A stretch of DNA of 16,010 nucleotides from Chloroflexota bacterium (GTDB taxonomy: Bacteria > Chloroflexota > Anaerolineae > CG2-30-64-16), in NCBI GenBank assembly GCA_029555885.1, contig JAKPQT010000436.1, positions 1 through 16,010 on the forward strand, given 5' to 3'. A program made the translations under genes and the position numbers. The notes beneath the pieces are model-generated. The model had not been told where the DNA came from and made no database searches. It was given only the letters and a program-made list of their open reading frames with translations. Numbering within the stretch: position 1 is the first letter of the stretch; each line of letters begins with the position of its first letter. Shown piece by piece: positions 6,809 through 13,472 of the stretch.

Positions 6809-8074
6809 ACCGTTTCGGAGGTCCGCCAGGATGGCGCGCGTCATGGCCTCCAGCCCGTCCACCGTGCCGTACTGTGCCTCGAATGCCGCAAGCGTGCGCT
6901 GGATGCGTGCCTTTACATCACTCGTGGCCCGCCACAGCGAGGTCGCAGTTCCCGGCTCCCAGGTCAGCGCCAGGCCGGTCGCTTGGAGCGTGCGCAGGTT
7001 GTGGACAATCTCGGGATCGTCGCTGGGGAGGGCGGGGATGGCAACGAACACCTGAGCGGTGTTTAGGCACTCCCACAGCGTGCCCCACCCGGCGCGGCCG
7101 ATGACGCAGCGGATGTTGGGGTGGGCGATGTGCTGTGCAGGCATTTGGACGGCATGGGGGAAGGCTGCGCTGAAGGCTTTGGGAGGGCGGTCCGTAGGCG
7201 GCATGTACACGGCCAGCGGCTGCGCGGCCTGGGCCAGGAGCTCGACAGCAGCCTGCACGATGAACGCGTCGCCCGCGCTGCCGACGCCGCTGGGCATGAG
7301 GTAGATGCCTGGGCTAACCCGCGGGCTTCCGCCATCCGGGGAGGCATCCTGAGCGGAGTCGAAGGATGGCGCGGGCCGGGGGAAGGGCGTGAACTCGACG
7401 TTCGGCGCTGCGCGCCAGCCCGCATCCCAGGAAAACGTGTGGACGGCAGGGAGGAAGATGCGTCGGTAACCGGCCTCCAGCGTCTGGACGTGGCGGAGGG
7501 CGACCGTGGCCGGGCGATTCAAATCGCGGCCACCGCTGCGAGGTCTCCCTTCGGAGACTGCATATCTCAGCAGGTCGGACAGCAGGCAGGGGAAGAAGGC
7601 ATATGCGCGCGGCGTATCGAGGAAGCGCAACCGTGACCCGTGGCTCAACTCGAACGTTATGTCGTCCGGTGCAAACTCGACCGTGCTCTCGACCTCCGTG
7701 CCCTCGGCTTGCAGCTCGGTCAGGCCGCGCAGCCCGCCGGCCAGGTATGCGAGGGCCGTCGCCTGCACCGCCGGCTGCCGCTCTGCCAGCGCGACCACGT
7801 TGGCCGCGAAGTCGTTGTCTTGGAGCGTGACCTGGGCCAGCAGGCCGCCGAGCGTGCGGTCGAAGAAGATGCGCAGGGGCAGGCGCGGGTTGCGGCGGTT
7901 GCGGATGACCGTGCGCTGCCGCCCGCCGTCTAGCGCGGCGAGGTCCGGGAAGGTGAGATTGACGGCCGCGCCGCTCACCCGCCCGCATGCCTCCGCTGCC
8001 AGCAGCAGGCCGACCGTCGGCCCGTTGCCGTGGCCCGGGTTGGCAAGGAGGGTGAGGGAGGACAAGGAAAGCAT
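6797..8074 (-). CDS. Glycosyltransferase-like protein (GT-B/MurG-like C-terminal domain)
   Basis: About 425 residues. The N-terminus LTLLANPGHGNGPTVGLLLAAEA resembles the nucleotide-sugar transferase GGxGGH-type loop. The C-terminal part, AHPNIRCVIGRAGWGTLWECL followed by FVAIPALPSDDPEIVHN, resembles the UDP-sugar-binding GRAG(W/G) region of GT28/GT1 enzymes. It would transfer a sugar from an activated donor in the cytoplasm; acceptor and donor are unknown. Two in-frame palindromic repeats (7506-7558 and 7330-7371) add non-family residues, and the gene's 5' end is duplicated upstream. The start is uncertain: an ATG at 8074 without SD, or a TTG at 8098 abutting the stop of the upstream nucleotidyltransferase gene. 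The original ATG is probably the one now at 8987, so expression or function may be altered. Confidence 0.6.
   Translation of the reverse strand: MLSLSSLTLLANPGHGNGPTVGLLLAAEACGRVSGAAVNLTFPDLAALDGGRQRTVIRNRRNPRLPLRIFFDRTLGGLLAQVTLQDNDFAANVVALAERQPAVQATALAYLAGGLRGLTELQAEGTEVESTVEFAPDDITFELSHGSRLRFLDTPRAYAFFPCLLSDLLRYAVSEGRPRSGGRDLNRPATVALRHVQTLEAGYRRIFLPAVHTFSWDAGWRAAPNVEFTPFPRPAPSFDSAQDASPDGGSPRVSPGIYLMPSGVGSAGDAFIVQAAVELLAQAAQPLAVYMPPTDRPPKAFSAAFPHAVQMPAQHIAHPNIRCVIGRAGWGTLWECLNTAQVFVAIPALPSDDPEIVHNLRTLQATGLALTWEPGTATSLWRATSDVKARIQRTLAAFEAQYGTVDGLEAMTRAILADLRNGLPG
7330..7371. repeat. Intragenic repeat with CATCC...GGATG ends in glycosyltransferase gene
   Basis: CGCCATCC (7330-7337) and GGATGGCG (7364-7371) bracket a core reading CATCCTGAGCGGAGTCGAAG. 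I recognise TCCTGAGCG-AGTCGAAGGA as a common dispersed bacterial repeat core. It stays in frame in the host gene and encodes SFDSAQDASPDGGS, a low-complexity insert between the two halves of the protein. Confidence 0.65.
7506..7558. repeat. Intragenic double-hairpin repeat in glycosyltransferase gene
   Basis: There are two adjacent palindromes. In the first, GTGGCC (7506-7511) and GGCCAC (7528-7533) enclose GCGATT/AATCGC. The second is GTCTCC-CTTC-GGAGAC (7543-7558). Together they encode YAVSEGRPRSGGRDLNRP in frame. The two clean stems in a row inside a coding region suggest an inserted mobile repeat rather than native coding sequence. Confidence 0.55.
7968..8064. repeat. 97-bp direct repeat, copy inside the glycosyltransferase gene
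   Basis: This segment matches 8875-8971 at a constant offset of 907 bp without gaps, with 5 mismatches that I could count. It encodes the conserved N-terminal SLTLLANPGHGNGPTVGLLL of the glycosyltransferase. The two copies flank the nucleotidyltransferase module. Confidence 0.9.
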
Positions 8075-8098
8075 CAGGTGGAATGCGGCGTCGCCCAA

Positions 8099-8539
8099 TT
8101 ATTGTAGGTTCTCGAGGTCGGCCAAATCCTGCAGTCGTCCTGATGCTTTCTTATTTTTCTTGAGGTTTTCGATGTCTATAAAGTAAGCGACTACGTCGTC
8201 AACAGGCACCTCGAGTTTTGTCGGGAAGCACTCTTCGAAATCGACGCCGACCAGGGTCGTCAATACATCGATGCGTACCGGAGGGTAACCAAGTTGGATG
8301 ATTTGGTCAGGCTCGAGGAAGTCTACTTCACGCAGGCCGAGAGAACCAAACCCGAAGTCTTCAAGCGCGCGTACCATCCGAGCCGCATTTTCCTCGTCTC
8401 GCGCAATCCAAACATCCATATCCTTGGTGTAGCGCGGGTGGCCATGGACAGCCACTGCATAGCCTCCTACAACAAGGTAACGCACGCCGTTAGCGTTTAG
8501 TGACTGAATAAACTCTTTGAAGTCTTGGTTCAGCATCAT
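8099..8539 (-). CDS. MNT-type nucleotidyltransferase (antitoxin/AbiEii-like fold)
   Basis: A 146-residue protein with the minimal nucleotidyltransferase core. VRYLVVGGYAVAVHG (GG at about 25-26) is followed by the metal-binding pair KDMDVW (Asp 40, Asp 42) and a third acidic residue in RIDVL (Asp 91). The catalytic triad thus looks intact. Such stand-alone MNT proteins AMPylate or otherwise nucleotidylate partners in toxin-antitoxin and abortive-infection systems. I prefer the tandem ATG near 8539 (GGA upstream) to an ATG 36 nt further up. The gene overlaps the end of the 90-residue partner by 50 nt, so the two are translationally linked. Base composition is visibly less GC-rich than the neighbours, suggesting recent acquisition. 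Confidence 0.8.
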   Translation of the reverse strand: MMLNQDFKEFIQSLNANGVRYLVVGGYAVAVHGHPRYTKDMDVWIARDEENAARMVRALEDFGFGSLGLREVDFLEPDQIIQLGYPPVRIDVLTTLVGVDFEECFPTKLEVPVDDVVAYFIDIENLKKNKKASGRLQDLADLENLQ

Positions 8540-8762
8540 ATTTCCAGTCGTGGTACTCGCAGCGGATGTCCTCAAGGGCGCGTAGACGGACTTGATAAGG
8601 CTGTCCCTGCCAGTAGGCGAAGTCCGTGGGCTGCTCCTTTGCCTTGAAACGGCGGACGACTTTGGCGATTCTGTTTAGGCCTTGCATCTCTGAAAGCTCT
8701 CGATCTGAGATTTCTTGCGCGCCCTGTGCGAGACATACTTTCGCATACACCGATAATAGCAT
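8490..8762 (-). CDS. Uncharacterised 90-residue partner of the MNT nucleotidyltransferase
   Basis: A small charged protein starting MLLSVYAKVCLAQGAQEIS, with RELSEMQGLNRIAKVVRRFK and the C-terminal ALEDIRCEYHDWKYDAEPRL. I do not recognise a named domain. A HEPN motif (R, 4-6 residues, H) is not clearly present (RCEYH has only three between), so it is not a textbook HEPN toxin. Its 3' end overlaps the nucleotidyltransferase gene by 50 nt, which is typical of two-gene toxin-antitoxin-like modules. The ATG at 8762 lacks a good SD. The frame is open further up to an ATG at 8987, which would give a 165-residue fusion starting with the copied glycosyltransferase N-terminus. That start is less likely for a native protein but cannot be excluded. 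Confidence 0.6.
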   Translation of the reverse strand: MLLSVYAKVCLAQGAQEISDRELSEMQGLNRIAKVVRRFKAKEQPTDFAYWQGQPYQVRLRALEDIRCEYHDWKYDAEPRLQRVYSVTKR

Positions 8763-8874
8763 ATCGAGCGATGATTTGCCAGCCTCTACGCACAGCGGCC
8801 ATCCTGGTCCTGGCCTGTGTGGCGGTGTTGCGTGATTATCTACGCCAGGGCCGCGGCCTGCACCGCCCGCTGGT
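8763..8874. other. Unrecognised spacer between the module and the duplicated 5' end
   Basis: About 110 bp. It becomes GC-rich again toward 8874. It is open in the frame of the 90-residue gene but shows no family-like residues (GGAGRGPGVDNHATPPHRPG). No inverted repeats or transposon ends were noticed. Confidence 0.4.
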
Positions 8875-8987
8875 GCGCCGCTCACGCGCGCGCACGCCTC
8901 CGCTGCCAGCAGCAGGCCGACCATCGGCCCGTTGCCGTGGCCCGGGTTGGCAAGGAGGGTGAGGGAAGACAGGTCACTTTTTCGCAT
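8875..8987 (-). pseudogene. Duplicated 5' end of the glycosyltransferase gene
   Basis: From the ATG at 8987 the minus strand encodes MRKSDLSSLTLLANPGHGNG and continues through VGLLLAAEACARVSG. This nearly repeats the N-terminus of the glycosyltransferase, and homology stops abruptly at 8875. DNA identity covers 8875-8971 against 7968-8064. This copy has the natural-looking ATG and is divergent from the DUF2568 gene, so it may be the original start, cut off from the body of the gene by the inserted module. It is a remnant unless translated as a fusion with the 90-residue protein. Confidence 0.75.
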
Positions 8988-9042
8988 TAATTCAGCAATT
9001 CTATGATACTATGTGCCGCATGAACGCTGAAATGAGGCATCC

Positions 9043-9420
9043 ATGAGCCAACATCCTATCAACCTGGGCGTGCGCTTCATTCTCGAAATGGCCGGCCTCA
9101 TCGCGATGGGCATGTGGGGCTGGCGGCAGGGGGAGGGCGTGCTGCGTTTTGCGCTGGCGCTCGGTGTGCCCCTGGTGGCAGCCGCGCTGTGGGGCACGTT
9201 CCGCGTGCCCGGCGACACGAGCAGCGCAGGCAGCGCGCCCGTCCCGGTGTCAGGCTTCGTCCGGCTGCTGCTGGAGCTGGTGTTCTTCGACTTCGCCGCC
9301 TGGTGCCTGTTCACGGTCAGGCCGGTCTACGGCTGGGTCTTCGCCATTGTCGTGCTCATCCACTATGCCGTGTCCTATGACCGCGTCCGCTGGCTGCTGA
9401 GCGGGCCGCGCAGGGTGTAA
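9043..9420 (+). CDS. DUF2568 (YrdB-like) small membrane protein
   Basis: A 125-residue protein with about four hydrophobic segments (near 8-26, 32-50, 70-91, 95-110). It shows the layout of DUF2568/YrdB proteins: RFILEMAGLIAMGMWGW at the N-terminus, ALGVPLVAAALWGTFRVPGD in the middle and RLLLELVFFDFAAWCLF later. The function of the family is unknown; it is predicted to sit in the cytoplasmic membrane. The ATG at 9043 is preceded by GAGG about 5 nt upstream. It ends 5 nt before the stop of the convergent sulfatase gene, with no room for a terminator between them. Confidence 0.8.
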   Translation: MSQHPINLGVRFILEMAGLIAMGMWGWRQGEGVLRFALALGVPLVAAALWGTFRVPGDTSSAGSAPVPVSGFVRLLLELVFFDFAAWCLFTVRPVYGWVFAIVVLIHYAVSYDRVRWLLSGPRRV

Positions 9421-9425
9421 GAGCC

Positions 9426-10817
9426 TCAGTCCGCAACCGTCCGCCGCTCCGCCTCGACCTCCTCGAACCATGTCTCCAGCCCGCGCAGCATGGCCGTCAC
9501 GCGGTCCGGCTGCTTGCCCGCCAGGTCGTGCAGCTCCAGCGGGTCATCTGCGAGGTTGTAGAGCTCTGGCGGCGGGGGCGGCGGCACGTCGCGCGGGGGA
9601 TACGGGCCGGTCAGGATGCCGTGCTCGATGAAGTGCTCCGGCCCGTACATCGACACCCACAGCCAGTACACATCCGGCACCGCCATCGCCTCCCGGATGG
9701 CCGGCCGGACGAGCTTCCAGTTGCCATCGCGCATCGCCGCGTTGCATTCGACCAGCGGTGTGTAGCGATTCCACTGCCAGAAGCGTTGGGTGACGCCCTC
9801 CGCCGGCTCGCCAGCCAGCGCCGGCAGCAGGTTGGCGCCGTCTAGCTTGCGGTTTGTGGGCAGCGGCAAGCCCGCAGCCGCAGCCAGGGTCGGGAACCAG
9901 TCGGTAGTGTGGGCCATGCCGTCGTAGCGGCCGCCCGCCAGGTTGCCGGCGGGCCAGCGGACCAGCGCCGGAACGCGAATGCCGCCCTCGTATACCGTGC
10001 CCTTCGCGCCGTGGAACTGGCAGTTGAAGCGCGTGGTGTTGTGCTCGCCCGGCCCGCCGAACTGCGGCCCGTTGTCGCTGGTGAAGACGAGCACCGTGTT
10101 CTCGGTCAGCCCGTGCCGCGCCAGCGCGTCGAGGATGCGGGCGACGCCGCTGTCCATGCGGTAGATCATCGCATAGACCATGCTCACGCCGAGGTTGAAC
10201 TGCCCGGTGTCGGTGAAAAGCCGCACGTCTTCCCGCGGAGCTTCGAGCGGCGTATGCGGCGCGTTGAACGTGACGTGGAGGAAGAACGGCTCGCGGTGGT
10301 GGCGGTCGATGAACGCGACGGCCTCGTCCGTCCAGACATCGGTCAGGTAGCGGCCGTCCGCGCGCACGACCCGGTCGTTGTACTCCAGCCGCCAGTTGTA
10401 GTAATCGTGCATCCCGCCGCGGAAGCACACGGCCTCGTCGAAGCCGCGCGCGTTCGGGTGATACCGGGGGTCGAACGCGCCCAGGTGCCACTTGCCGACC
10501 AGCCCGGTCGCATAACCTGCGGCCTGGAACAGGTCCGCCAGCGTGATCTCGCGCAGCGCGAGCCGCTCCAGCCCCCACCATTCGAGGGTGTCCAGCGAGC
10601 CGGTGCGGTGAGGATAGCGGCCCGTCAGCAGCGCGGCGCGCGAGGGGTTGCAGACGGCGGACCCCGCATAGTGCTGCGTCAGGCAGACGCTCTCCGTCAT
10701 CAGGTGATCGAGCGTGGGCGTGCGCGACAGGCCGCCGTTGAACGCGCTGAAATCGCCGTAGCCCATATCATCCACCAGGATGAAGACGACATTAGGCCGT
10801 TCGTGCTGTGCTGGCAT
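9426..10817 (-). CDS. Type I sulfatase (arylsulfatase family)
   Basis: A 463-residue alkaline-phosphatase-superfamily sulfatase. The N-terminal PNVVFILVDDMGYGD holds the metal-binding Asp pair (16-17). CNPSRAALLTGRYPHRTG (56-73) is the C-x-P-x-R maturation signature, where Cys 56 becomes formylglycine. GKWHLG is at 108-113, NAPHTP at 186-191, and the metal-binding SDNG at 247-250. It hydrolyses sulfate esters, probably on a sugar given the divergent GH130 gene. The Cys-type motif can be matured by FGE or by a radical SAM enzyme; neither is in the window. No signal peptide is present, so it should act in the cytoplasm on imported oligosaccharides. The start at 10817 has AGGAG 7 nt upstream. 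Confidence 0.93.
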   Translation of the reverse strand: MPAQHERPNVVFILVDDMGYGDFSAFNGGLSRTPTLDHLMTESVCLTQHYAGSAVCNPSRAALLTGRYPHRTGSLDTLEWWGLERLALREITLADLFQAAGYATGLVGKWHLGAFDPRYHPNARGFDEAVCFRGGMHDYYNWRLEYNDRVVRADGRYLTDVWTDEAVAFIDRHHREPFFLHVTFNAPHTPLEAPREDVRLFTDTGQFNLGVSMVYAMIYRMDSGVARILDALARHGLTENTVLVFTSDNGPQFGGPGEHNTTRFNCQFHGAKGTVYEGGIRVPALVRWPAGNLAGGRYDGMAHTTDWFPTLAAAAGLPLPTNRKLDGANLLPALAGEPAEGVTQRFWQWNRYTPLVECNAAMRDGNWKLVRPAIREAMAVPDVYWLWVSMYGPEHFIEHGILTGPYPPRDVPPPPPPELYNLADDPLELHDLAGKQPDRVTAMLRGLETWFEEVEAERRTVAD

Positions 10818-10842
10818 ATAGTTGCTCCTACGTTGAACTGAA

Positions 10843-10857
10843 CAGACAGTCTGTCTG
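10843..10857. promoter_or_regulatory. Perfect 15-bp palindrome between divergent sulfatase and GH130 genes
   Basis: CAGACAG-T-CTGTCTG is a perfect odd-centred palindrome in the 66-bp spacer between two divergent ATGs. A TAGAAT (-10-like, minus strand, 10865-10860) lies right beside it on the sulfatase side. Size and position suit an operator for a dimeric repressor controlling both genes. No regulator gene is in the window to pair with it. Confidence 0.55.
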
Positions 10858-10883
10858 CCATTCTACCACCCGGAGGCCCAGCT

Positions 10884-11858
10884 ATGACAGATGTGCTTAC
10901 TTCCGCCCCCGTCATTCGCCGCTCGCCCGCCAACCCGGTCCTGACCGCCGCGGACGTGCCCTATCATGCGACGCTCGTGTTCAACGCGGGCGTGACGAAG
11001 TACCAGGGGCAGTACGTGATGGTGTTCCGCAACGACTACGGCTCCACCGAGGAGGGGCGGCTCGACGGCACGAACATGGGCCTGGCAACGAGCGCCGACG
11101 GCATCAGCTGGCAGGTCAGCCCGCAGCCCTGCTTCGAGTTGCACGACGCCGAGATCCTGCGCGCGTATGACCCTCGGCTCACGGTGATGGACGGGCGCTG
11201 TTATCTCTGCTTTGCCGTGGACACCCGCCACGGGGTGCGCGGCGGGATCGCCGTGACGGACGATTTCGTGGAATACGATATCCTGAGCCTCAGCATGCCC
11301 GACAACCGCAACATGGTCCTCTTCCCGGAGCGCATCGGCGGGCAGTACGTGCGGTTGGAGCGGTCCTTCCCGGTCTACAGCCGGGGCTGGCAGGAGCGGT
11401 TCGACGTCTGGCTGTCCGACTCGCCGGACCTCCGCTACTGGGGCGGGTCGAGCCTGGTGCTGGCGGTGGAGGATGTGCCGTTCGCCAATGCCAAGATCGG
11501 GCCGGGCGCGCCGCCGGTCAGGACACGCGCCGGCTGGCTGACTACCTTCCACGCGGTGGACATCGACCCCACGCGGGGCAAGAACGGCTGGGAGGACCGC
11601 TGGACGAAGCGCTACACCGCGGGCATCATGCTGCTCGACCTGGACGACCCCCGCCGCGTCGTGGGCCTGTATCGCGAGCCGCTGCTCGCGCCCGAAGCCT
11701 CGTATGAGGTGGCGGGCGGCTTTCGCAACAACACCATCTTTCCCGGCGGCATGATCCTCGAGGACGACGGCGAGGTCAAGATCTACTACGGCGCGGCCGA
11801 CACGGTCGAGTGCCTCGCCACCGCGCACGTCGACGACCTCATCGCGCTGTGTGAATAA
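10884..11858 (+). CDS. Glycoside hydrolase family 130 protein (mannoside phosphorylase-type)
   Basis: A 324-residue five-bladed beta-propeller enzyme. Family marks include HATLVFNAGVTKYQGQYVM (29-47) and RAYDPRLT (93-100), whose Asp 96 matches the catalytic acid. NMVLFPERIGGQYVRLERSF (143-162) and AKIGPGAPPVRTRAGWLTTF (203-222) are also typical, as is the end IYYGAADTVECLATA. GH130 enzymes phosphorolyse beta-mannosides (for example mannosyl-GlcNAc or mannobiose) to mannose 1-phosphate; some subgroups hydrolyse instead. Subgroup assignment needs phosphate-binding residues compared in an alignment. No signal peptide is seen. GGAGG lies 7 nt before the ATG at 10884. It shares a divergent control region with the sulfatase, so both may act on one sulfated or mannose-containing glycan. 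Confidence 0.9.
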   Translation: MTDVLTSAPVIRRSPANPVLTAADVPYHATLVFNAGVTKYQGQYVMVFRNDYGSTEEGRLDGTNMGLATSADGISWQVSPQPCFELHDAEILRAYDPRLTVMDGRCYLCFAVDTRHGVRGGIAVTDDFVEYDILSLSMPDNRNMVLFPERIGGQYVRLERSFPVYSRGWQERFDVWLSDSPDLRYWGGSSLVLAVEDVPFANAKIGPGAPPVRTRAGWLTTFHAVDIDPTRGKNGWEDRWTKRYTAGIMLLDLDDPRRVVGLYREPLLAPEASYEVAGGFRNNTIFPGGMILEDDGEVKIYYGAADTVECLATAHVDDLIALCE

Positions 11859-11864
11859 TGGCGG

Positions 11865-11979
11865 GATAAAATAGAACGCAGATGAACGCTGATTGAACTG
11901 ATCTGACTGATTGTCAAGATGATATCAGAGAAAATCATCTCGATCAGTTCGATCAGTTTAGTCAGTGTTCTATTTTATC
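11865..11979. repeat. Family A inverted repeat, copy 3 (between convergent GH130 and GH4)
   Basis: GATAAAATAGAAC (11865-11877) and GTTCTATTTTATC (11967-11979) are a perfect 13-bp pair. The inner arms are AACGCTGATTGAACTGATC against GATCAGTTCGATCAGTTTAG. The core AATAGAACGC marks it as family A, but the inside diverges from the other copies. Lying between two converging genes, it could act as a bidirectional 3'-end structure. Confidence 0.8.
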
Positions 11980-12000
11980 ATCAGACCATCCGTCTCATTC

Positions 12001-12050
12001 GTGCAATTCGTGGCGAAAACCATCTCTGCTTCCTCTGTGACCTCTGTGGC
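12001..12050. repeat. Decayed repeat fragment (CTCTGTGACCTCTGTGG type)
   Basis: TTCCTCTGTGACCTCTGTGG, preceded by GCAATTCGTGGCGAAAACC, looks like one arm of a CACAGAGG-type dispersed repeat. No second arm is present. It fills the rest of the spacer before the GH4 stop codon. Confidence 0.4.
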
Positions 12051-12052
12051 TG

Positions 12053-13369
12053 TTACGCAAACTGCGGCAGGTCCTTGCGGTGCGCCTGGAGCAGCGCGTC
12101 GGCCAGCTTACCCGCGGTGGCAGTATCGCTCACACAGCCGTCCATCAGCAGCGCCTCCACGAACAGCCTGCGGTCCCCGCGCAGCGCTGCCTCCACCGTG
12201 AGTTCCTGCCCCGCAATCTTGCGCACCAGGGGCACGGCCAGCGCGTCGGGGAAGTCGGGCACGTTCAGTGCGCGGATGTCCCGACCCGTTGCGGTCGCCG
12301 TGACCTCCAGGATGGCGTCCGCCGGCAGGTTAGGCACCATCCCTCGGTTGGGCAGGTTGGCGGTGAAGAACGGACGGGTGTCGCCCGCCATGCCGGCAAG
12401 GATTTCGAGCAGTTGGCTGTGCTCGCCCGCATCCCGGTCGAACACGCGGCTATCGAGCGGCGCATCGCCGAGCGCCTGCACCCGCATGGCCTCGTAAATC
12501 TTGTCGCCCCAGGCAATCGTGCCCTCGAACGAGAACGCGTCCACGCCCAGCGTCTTGCCGTAGTATGCGCCGCCGGGGAAACGCTCCGGGAAGAACTCGG
12601 TGACGTGCCGGTCGTTCACCGCCGGGTATGCGCCGTAGGCCTCGAACAGCGACCACGAGAAGGGATTGTGCTCGCGCGCCGCCTGCGTGACCGGGTGGCC
12701 CGCGTCCGCCAGCCGCGCCCGGACGAGCGGCCATGCGTCCTGCCCGTTCCAGCGCAGGTCGTACACCCACGTGAAATGGTTGACGCCCGCGGCCAGGCAC
12801 GTGACCTCGTCGCGCGGCGCGCCGATGAAGTCGGCCAGCTCCGCACAGACGTGGTACACGCCGATGCACAGCCCAACGACCGGCACGCCCGTCGTCTTGC
12901 GCACGGCCCGGCAGATGACCGACATGGGGTTGGCGTAGTTGATGAAGTGCGCATGGGGGCAGAGCCGCGCGACGTCCGCGGCAATGCCCACCATCGCGGG
13001 CACGAGGCGCAGCGCCCGCGAGATGCCGCCGGCCATGATGGTGTCGCCCACAGGCTGGTACACGCCGAACTGCCGGGGGATAAGGACGTCGCTCTCCCAT
13101 CCGCGGCGGCCGCCGACGCCGATCGTCGTGACGACCACGTCGCTGCCCGGCAGCACGTCGCGGCGGTCGGTGGAGGCGGTGATGGTGATATCGGCTTCCC
13201 GCGCGGCGGCCATCTTGCGGCTCAGCCCCTCGGCCACGGCCAGCGCAGCGGGGTCGATGTCCACCAGGCCGAGCTGCCACGGCCGGCGGGAGAGGATCAT
13301 GTCGGCGACGAGTCCCTGGGTGAACATGGCGCTGCCCGCGCCGATGATGGTGAGTTTCTGGGCTGGCAT
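12053..13369 (-). CDS. Glycoside hydrolase family 4 protein (NAD- and metal-dependent)
   Basis: A 438-residue GH4 enzyme. The Rossmann segment is KLTIIGAGSAMFTQ (5-18), with an LVDIDP strand end at 35-40. GVYQPVGDTIMAGG (102-114) and NYANPMS (144-150) are present. The metal-site Cys 168 (GLCIG) and His 198 (GVNHFTW) are in place. GH4 enzymes cleave alpha- or beta-glycosides by an oxidation-elimination mechanism with NAD and Mn2+. Members act on galactosides, glucosides, galacturonides or phosphorylated sugars, and the sequence does not settle which. The ATG at 13369 is preferred because AAGGA lies 6 nt upstream. An ATG 48 nt further up would translate repeat DNA (ITCYSLLVTHHKGHP). With GH130 and the sulfatase it likely breaks down imported oligosaccharides. 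Confidence 0.92.
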   Translation of the reverse strand: MPAQKLTIIGAGSAMFTQGLVADMILSRRPWQLGLVDIDPAALAVAEGLSRKMAAAREADITITASTDRRDVLPGSDVVVTTIGVGGRRGWESDVLIPRQFGVYQPVGDTIMAGGISRALRLVPAMVGIAADVARLCPHAHFINYANPMSVICRAVRKTTGVPVVGLCIGVYHVCAELADFIGAPRDEVTCLAAGVNHFTWVYDLRWNGQDAWPLVRARLADAGHPVTQAAREHNPFSWSLFEAYGAYPAVNDRHVTEFFPERFPGGAYYGKTLGVDAFSFEGTIAWGDKIYEAMRVQALGDAPLDSRVFDRDAGEHSQLLEILAGMAGDTRPFFTANLPNRGMVPNLPADAILEVTATATGRDIRALNVPDFPDALAVPLVRKIAGQELTVEAALRGDRRLFVEALLMDGCVSDTATAGKLADALLQAHRKDLPQFA

Positions 13370-13397
13370 GGGGTGTCCTTTGTGATGAGTGACGAGT

Positions 13398-13442
13398 AAC
13401 GAGTAACAAGTAATCAAGGTGACTCATTACTTCTTACTGGTT
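13398..13442. repeat. Short inverted repeat related to family C
   Basis: AACGAGTAACAAGTAATCA pairs imperfectly with TGACTCATTACTTCTTACTG and the GTT that follows it. The GAGTAACGAGTAAC wording recurs inside the family C element at 5003-5107. It lies between the GH4 start and the queA stop. Confidence 0.65.
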
Positions 13443-13452
13443 TCCTCGTGTG

Positions 13453-13472
13453 CTTGGCGTCTTCGCGGTTCA
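13453..13472. repeat. Half copy of family B at the queA stop
   Basis: CTTGGCGTCTTCGCGGTTCA closely matches the right arm of the family B element (CTTGGCGTTCTTAGCGTCTT, then TGCGGTTCA, 3866-3894) with an internal deletion. The last three bases, TCA, are the queA TGA stop on the minus strand. Confidence 0.6.

Noticed and set aside
8490..8762. HEPN toxin identity for the 90-residue protein
   Set aside because: The required Arg-(4 to 6 residues)-His motif is not clearly present, so the label would be guessed from its neighbour only.
7968..8971. Transposon with target-site duplication
   Set aside because: The direct repeat is 97 bp, far longer than usual duplications, and no terminal inverted repeats or transposase were found.
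9544..10581. A 345-residue minus-strand frame within the sulfatase
   Set aside because: It is an out-of-frame shadow of the sulfatase gene, which carries intact catalytic motifs.
12080..13399. A 439-residue plus-strand open frame
   Set aside because: It is antisense to the well-supported GH4 gene and rich in Arg, Ala, His and Asp without motifs.
13370..13417. N-terminal extension of the GH4 protein
   Set aside because: It encodes repeat-derived ITCYSLLVTHHKG; the ATG at 13369 has an SD and is followed directly by the Rossmann motif.
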